Shown here: positions 19,022 to 25,561 of the stretch, in pieces
How positions within the stretch are numbered: position 1 is the first letter of the stretch
Layout of the letters: each line of letters starts with the position of its first letter
Source of the DNA: Arachidicoccus soli
GTDB taxonomy: Bacteria; Bacteroidota; Bacteroidia; Chitinophagales; Chitinophagaceae
Length of the DNA stretch: 64,000 bases
Assembly: GCF_003600625.1 (NCBI RefSeq)
Contig: NZ_CP032489.1
Location: 124,001 to 188,000, forward strand
Direction of reading: 5' to 3'
Translations under genes and position numbers: made by a program
The notes under the pieces: generated by a model
The model's database searches: none
What the model saw: the letters and a program-made list of their open reading frames with translations, nothing else
What the model was told of the DNA's origin: nothing

Positions 19022-20276
19022 GGACGAAAAAAACATCGAAAATATTAAGGCCTATCTCAATGAAGCGCTGGATGCTAAAGCAATGCACAACTTGGAAAAG
19101 CAGGCTTTGGATGACCCGTTTTTTGCTGAAGCTTTAGATGGATTATTGCAAAATCCTCAAGCATCTGCCGAAGGGTTATCCTCTTTACAAGCGCAATTAA
19201 AGAGTAGAACAGAAATAAAAAACAACGAAAAAGAACACAATTTTAATTGGCGCCCATGGTTGTCGATTGCAGCAGTATTATTCATATTTATTGGCGTTGC
19301 GATATTTTTTTTAAATAGAAATCAACCGCAAAAAAACATTACAGATGAGGTGGTAAAAAATGTAAAACCTGAATCAGTTTTACCCAAAGATTCGTCCACT
19401 CAAATTGCCATTATACAACCCAAAAGTAAAGCCGGAAATAAAGTTCAAAAGAATGCAATTCATGCGCATAACATGACAGAAATAATAGCTGGCGCAAACA
19501 CAAATAATAAGAATAACATTCGTGATGTCAGCAAAAACATAGTTGCTATACAAGCAATGAAAAGCCCTCCTTTGAAAAGTGCAAAAAGATTATTAATCGA
19601 CAGCAATATGGTAGCAAAAGAGAGCGTCTCTAATTTATTGGAAGGCCGCGTTGCCGGCTTGGCAATTGAAAATGCGAGTCATAATCAGTTATTCTTTCAA
19701 AAGGAAAAGTTAAGTGAAGAATTTTCAACAGTGAAAATTGTAGATGCAAAGACTGGAAAACCTATAGTAGGTGCAATTGCTCAATATAATGGAAATTTCA
19801 ACCCTAGTGTTTCTGATAGTCTGGGTCAGTTTGTAATTCCGGATAGTGTTAGAAGTATAGATATAAATGCAGTTGGTTATGTTGCACTGAATACGCCTGT
19901 TTATAAAAATGAGGTTATTCCTTTGTCGTCCTCGGGTCGTTCTTTAAACGATGTAGTAGTTGTTGGTTACGGAGTACAGAAACGAAAAATAGATATTAAA
20001 GAAAATGATCCTCCTAAGCCTATTGTGGGTTGGAAAAAGTTTAGTGCATATGTGCTGCAATCTATACTTGCAAATTATGCCATTGGCGATTCAGGCGTAG
20101 TGAAGATTGGTTTTATTATAAATGATGATGGCACATTAAGTAATTTTAAAATTTTAAAAGGATTAAATAATGAGCGAAATAAACAAGCGATTGAGATATT
20201 GAAAAATGGCTCTTTATGGATTCCTATAAATAAAAATGTGCCCACTTATACTTCGTATGAAATTGTCTTTCCTTAA
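19011..20276 (+). CDS. Anti-sigma-like membrane protein with TonB C-terminal domain
   Basis: A 421-residue single-pass protein. A cytoplasmic N-terminus of ~80 residues leads to one helix (WLSIAAVLFIFIGVAIFFL), an Asn/Lys-rich periplasmic linker, the SusC-like motif LLEGRVAGLAIE, a CarboxypepD_reg-like domain (VDAKTGKPIVGAIAQYN), the SusC-like LNDVVVVGYGVQKRK, and a TonB C-terminal fold at the end (GVVKIGFIINDDGTLSNFKILKGL). The start is GTG at 19011 or 19014, overlapping the sigma gene by about 10 bp, so translation is probably coupled. Likely role: regulates the upstream sigma factor from the membrane. That role is inferred from position and topology. Confidence 0.7.
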   Translation: MVNKDEKNIENIKAYLNEALDAKAMHNLEKQALDDPFFAEALDGLLQNPQASAEGLSSLQAQLKSRTEIKNNEKEHNFNWRPWLSIAAVLFIFIGVAIFFLNRNQPQKNITDEVVKNVKPESVLPKDSSTQIAIIQPKSKAGNKVQKNAIHAHNMTEIIAGANTNNKNNIRDVSKNIVAIQAMKSPPLKSAKRLLIDSNMVAKESVSNLLEGRVAGLAIENASHNQLFFQKEKLSEEFSTVKIVDAKTGKPIVGAIAQYNGNFNPSVSDSLGQFVIPDSVRSIDINAVGYVALNTPVYKNEVIPLSSSGRSLNDVVVVGYGVQKRKIDIKENDPPKPIVGWKKFSAYVLQSILANYAIGDSGVVKIGFIINDDGTLSNFKILKGLNNERNKQAIEILKNGSLWIPINKNVPTYTSYEIVFP

Positions 20277-20345
20277 TTGTTTATAGTGGCGTTTTTTATC
20301 ACATAGCTAAGTGTTAATGAAATTTCATTGTGTTTAAATTTTGTA

Positions 20346-21380
20346 TTAAAGGTTCCAGATTTTCTCTGCCTTTCTGCCAATTATCCAAAATGATAATGCC
20401 AAAATAATAAAGAATACTGCTTTGGGCATGCTATCCCAGAAATATTCGAAATATCTGGTATAAATATTAATGAATAAAAAACTGACGCCAAAATTGCGTA
20501 ATACAGCGTTATCTTTTTTCCAAGCCCAATAAGTGACTATTACTGAAATGATGATAGATAAAGCTGCCCAAGGCCATAAGTAAATTTGCTTTACATTATT
20601 CCACTGTTCAATATTGCCATAATTACCATAAACAGAAACCGCCCACAAAGAAATGAAAAACAGTAAAATCCAATAATAAAAGCTGAGGTTATAAAACTTT
20701 TTAAGCCATGGAATCTTTTTTATGGTATCAATTAGAAATATAAAAATACTACTGAATAAGAGTAAGCGCAATGGAAGATTGAGTCCCCAAAAATAGGGAT
20801 GCCAATTGGTTGGAACACTGGTACAGGTAATAAAACAACTACTAATGCCTAGCAACACAAATAGCCAAACCAGAAAATTCTTTAGCCAATAGGTTATAGC
20901 GATATATAAAGAAGTTGCTATTAAAAACACACTTATATAATAAATATTACCATTTCCTATTAGTTTGGCAATATTGGCCGAGGTAAAAGCTGTAAATGCA
21001 ATACCCAAAAGTATCAGACCTTCATTGGTAAATATTTTATTGGGTCTTTGTTGCTTTCTTTTGTCGGCAAAATAAAAGAATATTGCGGCTAACGAGCCGC
21101 ATAAAATAGCTAAAATAGCATTTGGCGCATTATAAATTTTATCCACCATTCTTTCGAAAAAGCTAATTAGGTTTTTGTCTGCAAAAGTGGCAACTACTGC
21201 TACGATTCCGCAAACAATAGCTGCTACAAATGCGTACTGCGCAACAGCCATCCAATTAAATTTCCTGATGGTGAAACTTTTTTTGAGCTCGACAGACTTC
21301 TCTTCTGATAATAATTCTTTTTGCCTCCACTCATCAATAATTCCCTCCAAAAATTCTGCTTGCGATTGGTTTAGATCCAT
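20346..21380 (-). CDS. DUF2157-like multi-pass membrane protein
   Basis: A 344-residue protein with a ~45-residue cytoplasmic N-terminus containing a charged helix (SQAEFLEGIIDEWRQKELLS) and about ten hydrophobic helices. The N-terminal pattern followed by evenly spaced helices resembles the DUF2157 family, which has no known function. It lies 11 bp downstream of the Lrp/AsnC-type regulator on the same strand and may be co-transcribed with it. Confidence 0.6.
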   Translation of the reverse strand: MDLNQSQAEFLEGIIDEWRQKELLSEEKSVELKKSFTIRKFNWMAVAQYAFVAAIVCGIVAVVATFADKNLISFFERMVDKIYNAPNAILAILCGSLAAIFFYFADKRKQQRPNKIFTNEGLILLGIAFTAFTSANIAKLIGNGNIYYISVFLIATSLYIAITYWLKNFLVWLFVLLGISSCFITCTSVPTNWHPYFWGLNLPLRLLLFSSIFIFLIDTIKKIPWLKKFYNLSFYYWILLFFISLWAVSVYGNYGNIEQWNNVKQIYLWPWAALSIIISVIVTYWAWKKDNAVLRNFGVSFLFINIYTRYFEYFWDSMPKAVFFIILALSFWIIGRKAEKIWNL

Positions 21381-21391
21381 AATAATAAAAA

Positions 21392-21868
21392 TTAGACTTC
21401 TTCTTCCAATACTTGAACATTGCGGTTAAAACTTTCTTCTAACGAAATTAAAGTTTCAGTACGTTCAATGCCTTTGATGTTTTGTAATTTATCATGCAAA
21501 ACGTGTTTGAGTTGTTGTATGTTTTTACATACGATCTCAGCGAACATGCTATAAGTGCCGGTTGTATAATTGAGCCGAACTATCTGAGGTATTTTCGCTA
21601 ATTCTTTAGCCACATCTTCATACATTGAACTTTTCTGTAAATAAATGCCAACAAATGTAATCACATCAAAGCCCAGTGCTTTTATATCAACAGTTAATCT
21701 TGTTCCAGTCACGATGCCCGATTCTTGTAATTTTTTTATTCTTACATGAATGGTACCTCCTGAAACAAATAATTTCTTTCCTAAATCGGCATAGGATATT
21801 TCGGCATTCTCAGCCATTGATTGAATAATCTGATAATCCAATTTGTCTAAATTTAATTTCTGGCTCAT
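21392..21868 (-). CDS. Lrp/AsnC-family transcriptional regulator
   Basis: A 158-residue regulator. The N-terminal HTH (LDYQIIQSMAENAEISYADLG, then VSGGTIHVRIKKLQESGIV) is followed by an AsnC/RAM ligand-binding domain with the GTYSMFAEIVCKN segment. Such proteins sense amino acids and bind DNA as octamers. It diverges from the structured RNA at 22.0 kb, with about 110 bp between its start and the RNA promoter; whether it controls that RNA is unknown. Confidence 0.9.
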   Translation of the reverse strand: MSQKLNLDKLDYQIIQSMAENAEISYADLGKKLFVSGGTIHVRIKKLQESGIVTGTRLTVDIKALGFDVITFVGIYLQKSSMYEDVAKELAKIPQIVRLNYTTGTYSMFAEIVCKNIQQLKHVLHDKLQNIKGIERTETLISLEESFNRNVQVLEEEV

Positions 21869-21951
21869 TTTTTCATTTATTTAGAATACTATTCAAATAT
21901 AATTACAAAAAATTAAATAAATTCTAAATTATTTTATTTTTTGTTGAATAA

Positions 21952-21983
21952 TTTGAAATATTGGTTTTGGCATTTTATCTTTG
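21952..21983 (+). promoter_or_regulatory. Bacteroidota-type promoter for the tRNA-like RNA
   Basis: TTTG (21952-21955), 20 bp spacer, TATCTTTG (21976-21983): a full match to the TTTG / TAnnTTTG promoter of the major Bacteroidota sigma factor. Transcription should begin near 21990. A 6+1+6 palindrome, AAGAACAGTTCTT (22001-22013), sits between the predicted start and the RNA body and could be an operator. Confidence 0.7.
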
Positions 21984-22019
21984 CATTGTCTTTATAAGAA
22001 AAGAACAGTTCTTAAACAT

Positions 22020-22181
22020 TGTGGGGTGATGAAACTTTTGGCAGACATGCCCTCTCGTCTCGAGGGTGGAGATCACAGGATAAACGAAGTGTAGAGCCTC
22101 TCGCGAGAGAGACCGGGGTTGACCACCGGACTTTGTACTTTTGCTAACTGCTCCGTGTAGGTTCGACTCCTACCCCTACAG
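22020..22181 (+). ncRNA. tRNA-like structured RNA with giant variable arm
   Basis: The stretch folds by hand into a complete class II tRNA cloverleaf. The acceptor stem is 7 bp with one G-U (22020-22026 with 22174-22180). Two linker bases precede a D-arm (ATG/CAT stem, 22029-22031 with 22046-22048; loop with TTGGCAGA as in tRNA-Leu). One base leads to a 5-bp anticodon stem (22050-22054 with 22062-22066). The T-arm is GTAGG-TTCGACT-CCTAC (22157-22173), joined directly to the acceptor; CCA is not encoded. Between anticodon and T-arms lies a ~90-base variable arm closed by TGGAG/CTCCG, with further stems (22088-22094 with 22144-22149, CTCT-AGAG, CCGG-CCGG). The anticodon loop TCGTCTC has C, not U, at position 33, so normal decoding is doubtful. 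A consensus promoter and a strong terminator frame it. It matches no RNA class I know. Confidence 0.6.
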
Positions 22182-22188
22182 CAGCTTG

Positions 22189-22229
22189 AACGCTCAGATT
22201 ATTGATTGTCAATAGTTTGGGCGTTTTTT
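22189..22229 (+). terminator. Strong terminator after the tRNA-like RNA
   Basis: A 17-bp stem with three G-U pairs (22189-22205 with 22209-22225), 3-base loop, and a T6 tail. It begins 8 bases after the tRNA-like 3' end, marking the unit as a separately transcribed small RNA. Confidence 0.9.
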
Positions 22230-22440
22230 ATTTAAATGTGCTGCAAATTGTAGTGCAAATTTTATCATTTTCGCTGCAAAACTTCCTTCCGAAAAGAAAA
22301 TAAATACAACCTCTCTTATTTTTGAAAATAGTATATCTTTATTGTCATTGATTGCACTCGAAGTATAAAACACCAAAAACTTATGCAAAATGAGAAAAAT
22401 AATATTTCCCTTTTTATTTTTATACAAATATGAATAAATA

Positions 22441-23566
22441 TTTAGTCCAATAAATGTTTTATTGGATTTTTTGTTGTAATTTTGGACTAAACAATAAATC
22501 ATATTATGTCGTTACCCAAACAAATACATATAGTAGAAAGTATCGGAGAATTGCGCAAACTACAAAAGGCTTCGATTCCTATGATTGCCAATAGGATAAA
22601 AGCCCTAATAGAGTTTAAGAAGCATGAGCAAAAAGGCATTTCCAAAAGAGCCGTAGCCGATAACATTGGCGTAAATCAAAACAGTGTGCAAACTTGGCGC
22701 ACGATGTATATAAATGGAGGGATAGAAGCGGTTTTAAACTATCAAAAGCAGGCCGGCCGTCCATCAGGCATTACCAAAGCAGAGCATAAACAAATAGAAG
22801 CAAAATTAAAAGATCCTAAAAATGGCTTACGGGGCTATGTAGAGTTATTGGACTGGATGGAATCGGAATTTAATAAAACCTTTGCGTACAATACTGTTTT
22901 AAAATATTGCTATCGCCATTTTAATTCCAAGATAAAGGTAGCCCGCAAAAGTCATATCAAAAAAGACGAAGAGGCTGTGTCCACTTTTAAAAAAACTTTA
23001 GTCAAACCTGTCAAAAAATAGCTTTAAAATCACCTGTAAAGTATAGTGAAATAAACTTGTATTTTCAAGATGAGAGCCGTTTTGGCTTATTTACTAAAAA
23101 TGGAAAAGCCCTAACCGCAAGAGGTGTCAAGCCTATCTGTCCCTTTCAACAAGTATTCCAGTCCACCTATTTATTCGGAGCGTTTTCGCCCATTACCGGC
23201 GATAAATTGCTGCTGGAACTGCCCCATTGCAACGCCGATTGGTTTCAAATATTCTTAGATCATTTATCAAATCTCCATCCAAATGAATATAAAATTGTAG
23301 TATTGGATAATGGAGCTTTTCATCATGCCAAAAAATTAAAAATTCCCGAGAATATTTCACTGCTTTTTTTACCACCTTATAGTCCGGAACTAAACCCTGC
23401 AGAAAAAATGTGGGCAAGGTATAAAAGGACTTTTACCAATAGGCTACACAAATCATTGGAGCAACTAAGTATATTCATAGAAGAAGTGGTAAAAAATACT
23501 TCAAAAGATACCGTCATTTCTACTTGTGCATATAGCTATATTTTTGAAGGATTATTTTGGACTAAT
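22441..23566 (+). mobile_element. IS630-family insertion sequence
   Basis: About 1.13 kb. The left end shows TTTAGTCCAA and the right end TTGGACTAAT, inverted copies with one mismatch at the tip; each is flanked by TA (22439-22440 and 23567-23568), the target duplicated by this family. A second TTGGACTAA lies inside the left end (22482-22490), and CCAATAAA/TTTATTGG form a hairpin there. The transposase is split into two frames but its catalytic triad is intact. Confidence 0.8.
22506..23021 (+). CDS. IS630 transposase, N-terminal frame
   Basis: A 171-residue frame carrying the DNA-binding part: helix-turn-helix segments around GISKRAVADNIGVNQNSVQTWR and a second region (GLRGYVELLDWME, NTVLKYCYRH). 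It ends in TAG at 23019 shortly after two A-runs, A7 (22989-22995) and A6 (23013-23018). Slipping back one base at either run joins it to the catalytic frame without meeting a stop. This may be programmed -1 frameshifting or a fixed one-base deletion. Confidence 0.82.
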   Translation: MSLPKQIHIVESIGELRKLQKASIPMIANRIKALIEFKKHEQKGISKRAVADNIGVNQNSVQTWRTMYINGGIEAVLNYQKQAGRPSGITKAEHKQIEAKLKDPKNGLRGYVELLDWMESEFNKTFAYNTVLKYCYRHFNSKIKVARKSHIKKDEEAVSTFKKTLVKPVKK

Positions 23567-23569
23567 TAA
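23057..23569 (+). CDS. IS630 transposase, catalytic DDE frame
   Basis: A 170-residue frame in the -1 phase to the frame above; the phase is open back past the A7 run, so the real product is a fusion. It has the full DDE triad: first Asp in YFQDESRFG, second in VVLDNGAFHH, and Glu in YSPELNPAEKMW. It has no start or ribosome site of its own that I can see. The stop codon lies in the right terminal repeat and flank, common in this family. Confidence 0.82.
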   Translation: MYFQDESRFGLFTKNGKALTARGVKPICPFQQVFQSTYLFGAFSPITGDKLLLELPHCNADWFQIFLDHLSNLHPNEYKIVVLDNGAFHHAKKLKIPENISLLFLPPYSPELNPAEKMWARYKRTFTNRLHKSLEQLSIFIEEVVKNTSKDTVISTCAYSYIFEGLFWTN

Positions 23570-23578
23570 CATTTCACT

Positions 23579-23893
23579 TTGGTATTATTCTTTCTAAATG
23601 CTAAAGCATTTTCACAACGACAAAGAATTAATATCGATTATGCAGAAGTCCTTTTCCCCGATTTGAATTATTTTGGAGATAGAATAGGAGCGACACTTGG
23701 GGGGGCAATAAGTAATTCATATATTGACATATTCCCTGATAATATTTTAAAAGTTTACCTTAATGGTAAAATGATTTCAATATTTAAACTGAATCAGGTT
23801 TTCAAGAAAATATCAATTGGAACTAGAGAAGGAGATTCAACACTTCTTATTCTTGCCTCTGAAATAACTGGTAATAATGAAATTGCCCGTTAA
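23579..23893 (+). pseudogene. Small secreted-protein gene with 5' end disrupted by the IS
   Basis: The frame gives 104 residues from a TTG, opening inside what looks like the core of a signal peptide (VLFFLNAKAFSQ), followed by a mature domain of unknown family (RINIDYAEVLFPDLNYFG). No ATG precedes it on this side of the IS. An ATG AAT AAA (22430-22438) sits right at the left IS boundary and could be the old start, though a precise excision would leave an in-frame TAA there. So the IS apparently separated the gene from its start region. Expression, if any, would depend on read-through from the IS. Confidence 0.5.
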
Positions 23894-24026
23894 AATTAGA
23901 TTATCATTATTTAGTAAGCAAAGCAAAGCATTAAAAAATGATTTAGATATTCTTATTGTAGATAATGACTTGACTATAAGCGTTTATAAAAGTAAAAACG
24001 TTGTTGCGAAAGATTTTTCATTTTGA
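23877..24026 (+). CDS. Possible small protein of unknown function
   Basis: A 49-codon frame starting at an ATG that overlaps the end of the previous frame by 17 bp and ending in TGA at 24024. The product is mixed charged and hydrophobic (LPVKIRLSLFSK, then DILIVDNDLTISVY) without a recognisable domain. The overlap suggests translational coupling with the preceding gene, but this could equally be a gene fragment. Nothing else is seen between 24027 and 24165. Confidence 0.3.
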   Translation: MKLPVKIRLSLFSKQSKALKNDLDILIVDNDLTISVYKSKNVVAKDFSF

Positions 24027-24165
24027 GCAGTTTCATTTATTCCCTATCGGTAGGTTTATCAACCTATTGAAACAATATGATGGGTAACACTAGTCATTAC
24101 GATAAAAATATAATGTAATTGCTAATTTTATAGAAACAGTATTATATACTTTCTCCAATAGTAAA

Positions 24166-24519
24166 TTAAACCTGCATAAATACATCTGCGGGTAAATTAA
24201 AAAACTGTTTCAACTTCTTTGCCATACTTAGGGTTATTTCCCTGCGCCCCGACAAAATGGAAGAAACATAGCCCTTGCTGCCGATAATAGGTTCCAGATC
24301 TTTATTCTTTAATCCTTGTTCCTGCATTTTATCTTTGATAAGTGCTAATACATCCACTTGTGGAAGTGGGTAATGTTTATCCTCATAATCTTTTATCAAT
24401 AAGAGTAACACGCCAAGTTCATCATCTTCCGGTGTGTTTGGTTCTGCATGAAAAATTTCCATTGCGCGTTTTACTGCCTTTTTATAATACGCTTCGTTAT
24501 ATATTACTTTCCAGTTCAT
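24166..24519 (-). CDS. higA: HigA-family antitoxin
   Basis: A 117-residue protein. The N-terminal half is the acidic region typical of HigA antitoxins (AEPNTPEDDELGVLLLLIKDYED), and the C-terminal half is an XRE-type helix-turn-helix (GLKNKDLEPIIGSKGYVSSILSGRREITLSMAKKL, read as two helices around a turn). It binds and neutralises the toxin encoded just upstream and should repress the shared promoter. It starts 11 bp after the toxin stop, in the toxin-first order of HigBA loci. Confidence 0.88.
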   Translation of the reverse strand: MNWKVIYNEAYYKKAVKRAMEIFHAEPNTPEDDELGVLLLLIKDYEDKHYPLPQVDVLALIKDKMQEQGLKNKDLEPIIGSKGYVSSILSGRREITLSMAKKLKQFFNLPADVFMQV

Positions 24520-24530
24520 CGTTTTATCTT

Positions 24531-24842
24531 TTATAAGTTTAGATTATATTGTATCGTTGCTACATTAATTTTATCGTATTCCTTATGCGTTCCAAACCAA
24601 ATTGTGTAACACGCTCTACGCCTAAAGTTTATTGACACAACCAACCTGTATTCATTACCTTTTATATTAAATACTACCCTTTGATTATTTACTAAACTTG
24701 CATTTCCGTACAACTCTTTCAATTCATTAAAGTTGGCAAATTCTTGTTTCAGCATTTTATGATACCAATCTAATAATTGATTTTTTGCTTTTGGGTATTT
24801 TTCTACATAATAGCTAATAGTCTTTCGGTTGATTATGTTCAT
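24531..24842 (-). CDS. higB: HigB-family toxin
   Basis: A 103-residue RelE-fold mRNA interferase of the HigB type. Diagnostic segments are KNQLLDWYHKML, FNIKGNEYRLVVSINF and WFGTHKEYDKIN; the basic residues around the last strand are those expected for mRNA cutting on the ribosome. First gene of the leftward higBA pair. It looks intact in length and motifs, unlike the second copy 300 bp away. Confidence 0.88.
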   Translation of the reverse strand: MNIINRKTISYYVEKYPKAKNQLLDWYHKMLKQEFANFNELKELYGNASLVNNQRVVFNIKGNEYRLVVSINFRRRACYTIWFGTHKEYDKINVATIQYNLNL

Positions 24843-24877
24843 ACTGCAAAGATATAAAAAGTTTTCAAATTGTAAAT

Positions 24878-25160
24878 CTATGATTTCTCTAATAATAAGT
24901 TTCCATCAATATGTAAATGTTCGTGTACGGCTTTAAGAAAGGTTACATCGGGTTTGCGTTTACCATCGAGTATTTGGGATAATTTGGCAGTACTTATGTT
25001 GAATATTTCAACAAGTTTGGCTTGGGTAATATTCAATCGCTTTTGCCATTTTTTCTATTTGGTCATCTTTGGCATCGGTAACATTTTTTTCGCCTTTATT
25101 CATAAGGTTGTAAACCTTGTATAATGTTTCTTTCTATTCTCTGTTGTTTGTAATTTTCAT
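24878..25160 (-). pseudogene. Decayed HigA-type antitoxin
   Basis: On the minus strand an ATG at 25160 opens a frame that meets a TAG after eight codons (KITNNRE, stop), resumes as KETLYKVYNLMNKGEKN, and needs a frameshift after EKMAK to continue as LNITQAKLVEIFNISTAKL and SQILDGKRKPDV to a TAG at 24878. Joined, the pieces make a HigA-like XRE antitoxin. The two lesions mean it cannot make a whole protein. It directly follows the truncated toxin gene. Confidence 0.75.
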
Positions 25161-25345
25161 CTTATTATATTGAAACAATAACGCCCATTTCCCATCATAT
25201 CGACACTATTAAAAGTATTGCGCATATCTGTAAGATTGTCCCAATTTGCTTTTTTTGCTATACTGTGCCACGAGTTAAGTGGTTCGGCTGCAATGCAATG
25301 TTGTGAAGCATACTTTTCAATGGTTGTTTTTGTGATAATTACCAT
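25157..25345 (-). pseudogene. Truncated HigB-type toxin
   Basis: A 62-residue frame matching the N-terminal part of HigB toxins (VIITKTTIEKYASQH, NSWHSIAKKANWDNLTDMRNTFNSVD in two blocks, YCFNI). It stops right where the family continues with its conserved KGNxYRL strand, so the last ~35 residues, including the catalytic end, are gone. The stop overlaps the ATG of the decayed antitoxin. With it this forms a dead higBA locus. Confidence 0.75.
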
Positions 25346-25500
25346 TTGTATAAAGTATATGAAATTAGTTAAACTTATTTTTTCGCCTAAGCACTACCCA
25401 CTACTTTCAAATTTTCTAGGCTGCGAATTGCCTTAATCATTACGGACTTGCAATCCTTTTTCCCGGTATTAGGTTTGTAAATATTTTTATACTAGAACCT

Positions 25501-25546
25501 AAGTAAAAAGCAGCATAGAAATTAATTCTTATGCTGCTTTTTACTT
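25501..25546. terminator. Bidirectional terminator 3' of tatC
   Basis: A 17-bp perfect stem (25501-25517 with 25530-25546) containing an A-run on one arm and a T-run on the other, so it can act on either strand. It lies 15 bp past the tatC stop. Confidence 0.8.
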
Positions 25547-25561
25547 ATAGAGTTTGTGACA

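Noticed and set aside
22020-22181. Ordinary tRNA with a group I intron, or tmRNA
   Set aside because: The unit is too short for tmRNA or for a group I intron plus exons, no intron core motif is visible, and the anticodon loop is already the normal seven bases.
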